This document shows, piece by piece, positions 7,216-12,446 of a stretch of DNA of 12,446 nucleotides. Source of the DNA: Verrucomicrobiota bacterium (GTDB taxonomy: Bacteria > Verrucomicrobiota > Verrucomicrobiae > Chthoniobacterales > UBA10450). A program made the translations under genes and the position numbers. Positions within the stretch are counted from its first letter, which is position 1; every line of letters begins with the position of its first letter. A model generated the notes under the pieces. It saw only the letters and a program-made list of their open reading frames with translations, ran no database searches and was not told the origin of the DNA. Location of the stretch: positions 1 through 12,446 of the forward strand of contig VBQB01000293.1 in the NCBI GenBank assembly GCA_005887855.1. Reading direction: 5' to 3'.

Positions 7216-7266
7216 GGTTGAAATCTCGTTACATCGCTAACAACCTGACGATATCGTTTCGCTCGT

Positions 7267-9405
7267 ATGACCCAAAACGGACGTAAGATTCGAGAACAAA
7301 TCCTCGCACTTCTCGCCTCCCCTGACTACCGGCCGCTCGACAAGAGAGAGCTCGCGAAAGCCCTGGGGCGCAAGAGTGGTGTACGCATCGGACTAAATCA
7401 CGCGCTACGCGAGCTGGAGCGCTCGGGCGAAATCGCGCGCGTCCGCAAGAACCGCTACATTCTGCCAACCGCGGCCGATCTTGTCACCGGCACGCTCCAA
7501 ATTCATCAGGCTGGGTATGGGTTTCTAACCACGGAAAAATCGGGCGAGCCAGACATTTTCATTGCAGCGGAAAATACCGGAACAGCCATGCACGGAGACC
7601 GCGTGGTGGCGCGCATCGCCCGCGATGAACCGTACGGACGCACCAAAGGACGACGCGAGGGACGCGTGATCCGAATTTTGGAGCGCGCGCACGATACAAT
7701 CGTCGGCACGCTGCAGCACTCACGGAATTTTTATTACGTTGTTCCGGATGATCCCCGACTTGTCCACGACGTTTATGTGGGGTCCGCAAAAGATCGGCGG
7801 TCACAGACCGCCGCTATAGTGGGCGACAAGGTTGTTGTTCATCTCGAATCTTGGGAATCGCGCCATGTCAATCCGGAAGGCGAGATCGTCGAAGTGCTTG
7901 GACCCGCTTCAGCTCCGGGCGTGGACATGCTATCGATCGTGCGCAAATATCATCTGCCGACTGAATTTCCGAATAACGTTTTGGATCAAGCGGATCGGAT
8001 TCCTGACAAGATCGACGCGCGACAACTCGACGGGCGTGAAGATTTGCGGAAGAAATTTATCGTCACCATTGATCCGGATGACGCGCGGGACTTCGATGAC
8101 GCGATTGATGTCGAAAAGATCGAGAGCGGCGGTTGGCGTCTCGGCGTGCATATTGCCGATGTTGCCGCGTACGTAGAGCCCAATAGCGCGCTCGACCGCG
8201 AAGCGCGCCGCCGCGGAAACAGTGTCTATCTGCCGGACCGCGTTATCCCGATGTTGCCGGAACGTTTAAGTAACGGCGTGTGTAGTCTCAACCCTGGAGT
8301 CGATCGGCTCACCCATTCAGTGTTTATTCATTTCGACAAAAACGGAGTCGCGAAAAGCGCGCGCTTTACCCGGAGTGTGATTCGCAGCACACACCGGCTG
8401 ACTTACAAGCAGGCCTACGCGATTTTGAAGTCCGCGTCTCACGATCCATTGGGTGAGCGACTGCACGTTGCCTGGGAACTTGCCTCGCTATTGCGGAGGA
8501 AGCGTTTCGAGCACGGCTCGCTTGATCTTGATTTTCCGGAAGTAAAGTTGCGCTTGGATGAAACCGGCAAACCAGTGCGCTTGGAGCGGATCGACAACGA
8601 CGAATCGCACCAACTGATCGAGGAATATATGCTGGCCGCGAACGAAGCTGTCGCCCGCGAGTTAAAAAAACGCACCGTGCCAACCATCTACCGAGTCCAT
8701 GAAAATCCCGACCCGGCGAAGCTGGCGGAGTATCGCGAGTTCGTGCTCAGTTTTAACTACAAAGTTGGCGACCTGACGCATCGCGCCGAGGTGCAACGCC
8801 TGCTTGTTTCGATTCGCGGAAAACCAGAGGAGCAAGCCCTGAAAATCGGTTTGCTAAAAAGTTTGAAGCGCGCCCGTTATGCGCCACAGCCGCTGGGACA
8901 TTACGGGCTGGCCAAACCCAATTATCTGCATTTCACGAGTCCGATTCGGCGCTATGCCGATCTGGTCGTGCATCGCGCTTTGGCAGACCATAACGGGAAA
9001 CACCGGGCGCGGATCGACATGAGCCAAATGGCGTCGATCTCAGAGCATATTTCAATGACCGAGCGCGTCGCAGCTGAGGCGGAGATTGAGTCCGTCCGGA
9101 TGAAGAAGCTCGAGTTTTTTCAACGGCAGCTCGACGAGCGCAGTCCTCAGGTCTTTCGCGCCGCAATTGTTGATGTGCGCAACTATGGCCTCGTGGTTGA
9201 ATTGCCGGATGTGCTTATCACCGGTCTCGTCCATGTCTCGTCGCTGACTGACGATTTTTATTTATTCGAGGCAGCTCAACGGCGGCTGATTGGGCGACGA
9301 TCTCGAACGCGATTCAGCGTCGGTGATGAAGTGCGGGTCTTTGGCCGCAGCAAAGGCCGGCCCCGACCCCGCATTGCTTCCTCTGGCGGAAATCGCGCGC
9401 TATGA
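7267..9405 (+). CDS. rnr: Ribonuclease R (3'-5' exoribonuclease)
   Basis: This is a 712-residue RNB-family exoribonuclease, slightly shorter than E. coli RNase R (813). It degrades structured RNA and takes part in RNA quality control in the cytosol. Domain order: N-terminal winged helix (about 5-68); cold-shock/OB domains (about 72-210, including GYGFLTTEK and DIFIA); RNB catalytic domain (about 255-580) with the acidic motif TIDPDDARDFDDAID (267-281) holding the metal-binding aspartates; HIADVAAYV; RRGNSVYLPDRVIPMLPE; SPIRRYADLVVHR; then an S1 domain (VDVRNYGLVVEL to VGDEVRVFG). The last S1 strand, usually close to VDxxxRxIDF, is replaced by a basic Arg/Gly/Pro-rich tail. A palindromic repeat (7795-7819) encodes residues 177-185 between the OB domains. 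The start ATG has no clear Shine-Dalgarno site. The ferredoxin gene follows 12 bases after the stop. Confidence 0.96.
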   Translation: MTQNGRKIREQILALLASPDYRPLDKRELAKALGRKSGVRIGLNHALRELERSGEIARVRKNRYILPTAADLVTGTLQIHQAGYGFLTTEKSGEPDIFIAAENTGTAMHGDRVVARIARDEPYGRTKGRREGRVIRILERAHDTIVGTLQHSRNFYYVVPDDPRLVHDVYVGSAKDRRSQTAAIVGDKVVVHLESWESRHVNPEGEIVEVLGPASAPGVDMLSIVRKYHLPTEFPNNVLDQADRIPDKIDARQLDGREDLRKKFIVTIDPDDARDFDDAIDVEKIESGGWRLGVHIADVAAYVEPNSALDREARRRGNSVYLPDRVIPMLPERLSNGVCSLNPGVDRLTHSVFIHFDKNGVAKSARFTRSVIRSTHRLTYKQAYAILKSASHDPLGERLHVAWELASLLRRKRFEHGSLDLDFPEVKLRLDETGKPVRLERIDNDESHQLIEEYMLAANEAVARELKKRTVPTIYRVHENPDPAKLAEYREFVLSFNYKVGDLTHRAEVQRLLVSIRGKPEEQALKIGLLKSLKRARYAPQPLGHYGLAKPNYLHFTSPIRRYADLVVHRALADHNGKHRARIDMSQMASISEHISMTERVAAEAEIESVRMKKLEFFQRQLDERSPQVFRAAIVDVRNYGLVVELPDVLITGLVHVSSLTDDFYLFEAAQRRLIGRRSRTRFSVGDEVRVFGRSKGRPRPRIASSGGNRAL
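7795..7819. repeat. REP-like palindromic repeat, copy inside rnr
   Basis: CGGCGGTC (7795-7802), a 3-base loop ACA, and GACCGCCG (7806-7813) form a perfect 8-bp palindrome, followed by CTATAG. These 25 bases match 21 of 25 positions of the intergenic copy at 9659-9683, in the same orientation. Here it is read in frame as codons of RNase R residues 177-185. Insertion inside a gene would resemble the Rickettsia palindromic elements, but this is inference. Confidence 0.6.
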
Positions 9406-9417
9406 GCCGTTGCAGCT

Positions 9418-9648
9418 ATGGCGGACAAGCTCAGTAAACAACCGCAGAACGTCCCCGGAGTGTGGTACGTGGATACGAGCTGCGCGCTGTGCCGTCTCTG
9501 TCTCGAGGAAGCGCCGAACCTTTTGAACTATACCAGCGAGGAGACCGCCGTTTACTTCTCTAAACAACCCGAAACGCGAGAAGAAATGGCCGCCGCAGAG
9601 CGCGCCATGTGCGTTTGCCCAACGCTCGCGATCGGAAACGACGGATGA
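9418..9648 (+). CDS. Small 4Fe-4S ferredoxin
   Basis: This 76-residue single-cluster ferredoxin has Cys22, Cys25 and Cys28 in a CxxCxxC motif (SCALCRLC). The fourth ligand is probably Cys67 in CPTLAI, the family's usual CP motif; Cys65 is an extra cysteine two residues earlier. It should carry one low-potential electron in the cytosol. The gene begins 12 bases after the rnr stop and is followed 43 bases later by a flavodoxin-less CysJ/FNR-type reductase. That reductase is the natural candidate partner, giving an NADPH-reductase-ferredoxin chain. No ribosome binding site is clear. Coupling to rnr looks positional rather than functional. Confidence 0.9.
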   Translation: MADKLSKQPQNVPGVWYVDTSCALCRLCLEEAPNLLNYTSEETAVYFSKQPETREEMAAAERAMCVCPTLAIGNDG

Positions 9649-9657
9649 TTTGGTATT

Positions 9658-9683
9658 GCGACGGCCATAGACCGCCGCTACAG
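9658..9683. repeat. REP-like palindromic repeat, intergenic copy
   Basis: The sequence lies in the 43-base gap between the ferredoxin and reductase genes. GCGACGGCC (9658-9666), loop ATA and GACCGCCGC (9670-9678) form a 9-position stem with two mismatches on the plus strand. On the minus strand the same two positions become G-U wobble pairs, so an RNA from that strand would pair fully. Bases 9659-9683 match the rnr copy at 21 of 25 positions. Confidence 0.6.
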
Positions 9684-9691
9684 AAGCTCTA

Positions 9692-10846
9692 ATGCCTGCA
9701 CCCACCGTCGCCGCTCCGCCTTATTCGCGGACGAACCCGTTTCCAGCTAAGCTCGTTGTCAATCGCCGCTTAAGCGGCCCGGAGTCCGCAAAGGATACGC
9801 GCCATTTTGAAATCGACCTTACCGGGTGGGGTCTAAGTTACGAAGTCGGCGACTCGGTGGCGGTTTGCGCAATGAACGATCCGCACCTGGTGGATGAAAT
9901 CATTCACGCGCTCCATGCGACGGGCGATGAAAAAGTCCCGCGGCCGAAAGGGCCGACAACAACATTGCGTCAAGCGCTGCTACGAGATCATGGCATCACG
10001 CAGCCGACGCCCAAGTTTTTGAAGGCGATCGCCGAACGCGCCAGCGCTGCGCCTTTGTTAACCGACCTTCTTGATCCGGAACGCAAACAGGACCTCGAGA
10101 CTTACCTCTGGGGCATGGAACTCATCGATTTTCTCGTCGAACATCCGTCCGCCCACTTCGCGCCGGAGGAATTCGTTGGGCTGCTCACGAAATTACAGCC
10201 GCGACTTTATTCAGTCGCCTCGAGCCTGAAGGCGTATCCCGATCAAGTGCATTTTATCGTGGACGTGATCCGCTATGAAAGTCATGGTCGCATCCGCAAA
10301 GGGGTAGCCTCGTCTTTCCTCGCGGAACGCGCTAATGACGTGCCCGTGCCGGTTTTCCCCAGTGTGGCGAAACATTTTCATTTGCCTGAAAATCCGGACA
10401 CTCCAATCATCATGGTGGGACCTGGGACGGGAGTCGCACCGTTTCGCGCGTATTTGCAGGAACGAAAGGCCATCGGAGCGAAAGGGAAAAACTGGCTCTT
10501 CTTCGGATCGCAGCATGAGAAATGTGATTTTGCCTACCGTGAAGAATTCGAGGCTTTCAAAAAAGAGGGAATTCTCACACGGCTCGATTGCGCCTGGTCA
10601 CGCGATCAACCGGAGAAAGTCTACGTGCAACATCGCCTGCTGAAAAACGCAGCCGAGATTTGGAAGTGGCTCGATGCGGAAGGGGCGCATTTCTTCGTGT
10701 GCGGAGACGCGCGCCGCATGGCCAAGGATGTTGATGCAGCTCTGCGCAAGATCGTGCAAGAGCAAGGCGGCAAAGGTAACGGCCAAGCGAACGAGTACGT
10801 CGAAAAGCTAAAGAGCGAGAAGCGCTACAAGCGCGACGTGTACTAG
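9692..10846 (+). CDS. Flavodoxin-less CysJ/ferredoxin-NADP reductase-type flavoprotein (sulfite reductase alpha-like)
   Basis: This 384-residue diflavin-reductase-type protein contains only the FAD and NADPH modules. The N-terminal FMN/flavodoxin domain of CysJ or cytochrome P450 reductase is absent, and the protein begins with a short proline-rich leader. The FAD-binding motif RLYSVASS is at 171-178, the second FAD/phosphate motif GVASSFLAE at 204-212, the NADPH motif GPGTGVAPFR at 243-252, SRD at 303-305 and CGDA at 337-340. The C-terminus ends RYKRDVY like CysJ, with the final aromatic residue that stacks on the FAD. The connecting domain (about 65-160) typical of the CPR family is present. 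Without FMN it must pass electrons to another carrier, and the adjacent ferredoxin is the obvious candidate. The final acceptor (for example a sulfite reductase) is not in the window. Confidence 0.92.
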   Translation: MPAPTVAAPPYSRTNPFPAKLVVNRRLSGPESAKDTRHFEIDLTGWGLSYEVGDSVAVCAMNDPHLVDEIIHALHATGDEKVPRPKGPTTTLRQALLRDHGITQPTPKFLKAIAERASAAPLLTDLLDPERKQDLETYLWGMELIDFLVEHPSAHFAPEEFVGLLTKLQPRLYSVASSLKAYPDQVHFIVDVIRYESHGRIRKGVASSFLAERANDVPVPVFPSVAKHFHLPENPDTPIIMVGPGTGVAPFRAYLQERKAIGAKGKNWLFFGSQHEKCDFAYREEFEAFKKEGILTRLDCAWSRDQPEKVYVQHRLLKNAAEIWKWLDAEGAHFFVCGDARRMAKDVDAALRKIVQEQGGKGNGQANEYVEKLKSEKRYKRDVY

Positions 10847-10864
10847 GCCGTTTTCGCTGCGAAT

Positions 10865-10883
10865 CCTCAACGCGTGATTGAGG
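10865..10883 (+). terminator. Small hairpin after the reductase gene
   Basis: CCTCAA (10865-10870) and TTGAGG (10878-10883) form a perfect 6-bp inverted repeat with a 7-base loop, 18 bases after the reductase stop. No U-run follows, so terminator function is doubtful. It lies in the 89-base gap that separates the reductase from the Fe-S genes and may mark a transcript boundary. Confidence 0.25.
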
Positions 10884-10935
10884 TCGGTCGCCACTACCTT
10901 GCACCTCTCTCGCATTGTCTTACCTTTGAAGTTCG

Positions 10936-11499
10936 ATGAATTCCACGGCCGCCTCAATCGATCCAAACATCACAATGCGCGAGTTGCTGGAAGAGTTTCC
11001 GGCGGCGCAGCGAGCGCTGTTTCGCAAATATCACATTGGCGGATGCAGCAGTTGCGGATTCAATCGTGATGAGACGCTGGCGGGCGTTTGCCGGCGTAAC
11101 GATCTTCTCGATGTCGAGGAGGTCATCGAACATATTGTCGCGAGTGAATCGGCGGAGCGCACCATGCAAATCGAGCCGCGCGAACTGGCGGACCGAATCG
11201 CCCGCGGCGAGCAAGTTTACCTTCTCGATGTTCGCACGCGCGAGGAATACGACGCGGTCAAGATCGACAATGCGCAATTGTTCACGCAGGAATTGATGCA
11301 ACAGCTTCTGAGCGACTGGTCGCGCGAAAATCTTTTAGTTATTTACGATCATCAGGGCACGCGCAGTTTGGATGCAGCCGCTTATTTCCAGGGACACGGA
11401 TTCGAAAGCGTGAAAAGCCTGCGTGGTGGCATTGATGCCTGGAGCGTTGATGTCGATCCAAAATTGCGGCGCTACCATTTGGAAGTCGCATCGAAATGA
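10936..11499 (+). CDS. Redox-disulfide (DUF1858/ScdA_N-like) domain fused to a degenerate rhodanese domain
   Basis: This 187-residue protein has two domains. Residues 10-70 resemble the DUF1858/ScdA N-terminal redox-disulfide domain: TMRELLEEFPAAQRALFRKY, then GGCSSCGF with Cys37 and Cys40, then Cys52. Residues 78-180 form a rhodanese fold: LLDVRTREEYD (96-106), the active-site loop and a GGIDAW (164-169) segment. In a working rhodanese the loop starts with the persulfide-carrying Cys. Here it reads YDHQGTRS, with Asp138 in the Cys position, so ordinary thiosulfate sulfurtransferase activity is not expected. The stop overlaps the start of the IscU/NifU-like gene by 4 bases (ATGA), implying translational coupling and a role in Fe-S assembly or sulfur sensing. 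No ribosome binding site is obvious; the ATG at 10975 is a later alternative start. Confidence 0.85.
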   Translation: MNSTAASIDPNITMRELLEEFPAAQRALFRKYHIGGCSSCGFNRDETLAGVCRRNDLLDVEEVIEHIVASESAERTMQIEPRELADRIARGEQVYLLDVRTREEYDAVKIDNAQLFTQELMQQLLSDWSRENLLVIYDHQGTRSLDAAAYFQGHGFESVKSLRGGIDAWSVDVDPKLRRYHLEVASK

Positions 11500-12023
11500 C
11501 AATTTTTGAAATGAAAGACGACCCGCAATCGAAGATCGAGCAAGCAATCAGGAATCCGCGGAACCTCGGCGAAATGAAAGACGCTGATGCAATCGGCACG
11601 GTCGGCAGCGCGGATTGCGGCGACATGCTCCGGATGTGGATCAAGTTCAAGGAAGAAAATGGCCGCAAAGTGATCGATCGTGCGACATTTCAATCATTCG
11701 GTTGTCAAACGGCAATCGCGGTTGCAAGTGTTGCGACCGAACTGCTTAAAGGCAAAACTACTGCCGAAGCCAGTGCAATGTCGGGCGAAGAACTGTCCGC
11801 GTCACTCGGTCCGCTCCCGCCGGTAAAAATTCATTGTGCGCAATTGGTCGAAGGCGCTTTGCGCTCCGCGCTTAGCGGAGAGCAAACGCAAACAGCGTCA
11901 CCAAGATCAACATCGCCTACTTTGCTTCAAAGCTTTGCCAGCGATTCTGCATCAGAAAAGAAGATGAAAATTGTCTTTCAACCCGATGAACCGAGGGAGC
12001 GGGATGAGCGAGATGCACGGTAA
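11496..12023 (+). CDS. IscU/NifU N-domain-type Fe-S cluster scaffold protein
   Basis: This 175-residue protein has an IscU/NifU-N scaffold core (about 10-130) on which [2Fe-2S] clusters are assembled before transfer to apo-proteins. The ligands are all present: Cys41 and Asp43 in ADCGD, Cys70 in FGCQTAIA, and His113-Cys114 after LPPVK. Spacing from the second to the third cysteine is 44 residues, as in IscU, and there is no long insertion as in Gram-positive SufU. The His before the last Cys also fits the IscU/NifU type. Beyond about residue 128 a Ser/Thr-rich then charged tail of some 45 residues has no counterpart I recognise. Its start overlaps the stop of the rhodanese-like gene (ATGA), and SufT follows after 74 bases. 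Confidence 0.9.
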   Translation: MTIFEMKDDPQSKIEQAIRNPRNLGEMKDADAIGTVGSADCGDMLRMWIKFKEENGRKVIDRATFQSFGCQTAIAVASVATELLKGKTTAEASAMSGEELSASLGPLPPVKIHCAQLVEGALRSALSGEQTQTASPRSTSPTLLQSFASDSASEKKMKIVFQPDEPRERDERDAR

Positions 12024-12054
12024 AGCCGCGAGGGATTTTTGTCTTCGGACTTCA

Positions 12055-12081
12055 TCTGTGTTTAATCTATGTAAATCTGTG
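12055..12081 (+). repeat. Short degenerate tandem of TCTGTG upstream of sufT
   Basis: Three hexamers, TCTGTG (12055), TCTATG (12066) and TCTGTG (12076), are spaced 11 and 10 bases apart in an AT-rich stretch just before the sufT start. The spacing equals about one helical turn. It may be a protein-binding site or a fragment of a dispersed repeat. A weak promoter-like pair (TTGTCT at 12039, TAATCT at 12063) overlaps it. Confidence 0.35.
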
Positions 12082-12097
12082 GCAGAATTCTAAAGCG

Positions 12098-12446
12098 ATG
12101 TACGAGAACACTGAATTCACACTGAGTCGCGATTGCGAGGCGATCCAGATTCCGAGCGGGCAGAAAACGACGATCCCGGCTGGAACGCAGGGGGTGATCA
12201 CCCAGAGTCTTGGGGGGAGCTACACAATTGCCACCTACCAGGGACTCGCGCGTATTGCGGAGAAAGATCTCGATGCCTTGGGGCTGGAAAAACCGGAGGT
12301 GCAGGCAACTGAAAAGGTTGCGAGCACAACAAACGGTCAGGTTTCAGAAGAAGATATTTGGAACCAGCTTCGACAGTGCTACGACCCCGAGATCCCGGTG
12401 AATATTGTCGATCTTGGCCTCGTTTACGACTGCCGCTTGATCAAAA
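12098..12446 (+). CDS. sufT: SufT-type Fe-S assembly protein, N-terminal part (MIP18/DUF59 domain)
   Basis: The frame opens at ATG 12098 and has no stop before the window ends, giving 116 visible residues. The N-terminal part carries features of the long SufT proteins: SRDCEAIQIPSG (10-21), a GT turn, and ITQSLGGSYTI (34-44). A linker of about 25 residues leads into the MIP18/DUF59 domain, seen as DPEIPVNIVDLGLVYDC (96-112) and cut by the window edge. SufT proteins act in maturation of Fe-S proteins, which fits the scaffold gene directly upstream. No clear ribosome binding site is seen. The suf core genes (sufB, C, D, S) are not in the window. Confidence 0.88.
   Translation, partial: MYENTEFTLSRDCEAIQIPSGQKTTIPAGTQGVITQSLGGSYTIATYQGLARIAEKDLDALGLEKPEVQATEKVASTTNGQVSEEDIWNQLRQCYDPEIPVNIVDLGLVYDCRLIK

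Noticed and set aside
9290..9526. Alternative frame running through the end of rnr into the ferredoxin gene, considered as a frameshifted RNase R C-terminus
   Set aside because: Its translation does not restore the S1 ending and it crosses the well-supported ferredoxin start.
9536..9552. GAGACCGCCG in the ferredoxin gene as another REP copy
   Set aside because: Only one arm matches and there is no palindrome.
1..12446. CRISPR arrays, tRNA or rRNA genes, insertion sequences, phage genes
   Set aside because: No repeat-spacer pattern, tRNA-like cloverleaf or transposase/integrase motif was found by reading.

Overview
The window looks like part of a bacterial chromosome with mid-range GC (by eye) and dense, mostly housekeeping gene content. 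My best guess is Verrucomicrobiota, near Chthoniobacterales/Spartobacteria. This is inference from the gene mix (RodA, ScpA, adjacent dihydropteroate synthase and CdaA modules, SufT), from the scarcity of clear Shine-Dalgarno sites, and from a small palindromic REP-like repeat. No marker gene in the window settles the taxonomy. I see no prophage, transposase, CRISPR array, tRNA or rRNA.

Layout. Positions 1-366 (+) are the end of a class V aminotransferase, followed by an ABC-2-type transporter ATPase (388-1398, +). A minus-strand group rodA - scpA - SDR epimerase (4159 down to 1395) converges on the ATPase, so that the two facing stop codons overlap. An AT-rich divergent spacer (4160-4463) carries a good promoter candidate for a small SprT-like metallopeptidase (4464-4922, +). 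Next on the minus strand come a secreted PEBP-family protein (7203-6685) and one long reading frame (6596-5001). That frame joins a C-terminally shortened dihydropteroate synthase to a complete membrane diadenylate cyclase (CdaA type). From 7267 to the end everything is on the plus strand: RNase R, a small 4Fe-4S ferredoxin, a flavodoxin-less CysJ/FNR-type reductase, a redox-disulfide/rhodanese-fold protein, an IscU/NifU-type Fe-S scaffold, and the start of SufT.

How the genes fit together. The right-hand part reads as a redox and Fe-S maturation block. The reductase and ferredoxin form a plausible NADPH-to-ferredoxin couple, and the last three genes concern sulfur handling and Fe-S assembly, with a 4-bp ATGA overlap between the rhodanese-like gene and the scaffold. 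The left-hand minus-strand cluster combines cell-wall elongation (RodA) with chromosome condensation (ScpA). The folP/dacA frame joins folate synthesis to c-di-AMP signalling.

Most unusual points: (1) the truncated DHPS-CdaA fusion; (2) a rhodanese fold with Asp where the catalytic Cys should be; (3) a palindromic repeat found once between genes and once inside the RNase R coding sequence; (4) a RodA lacking the conserved Glu and Lys of the QPSExxK motif. No wholly new multi-gene system is evident; the novelty lies in these variants of known families.
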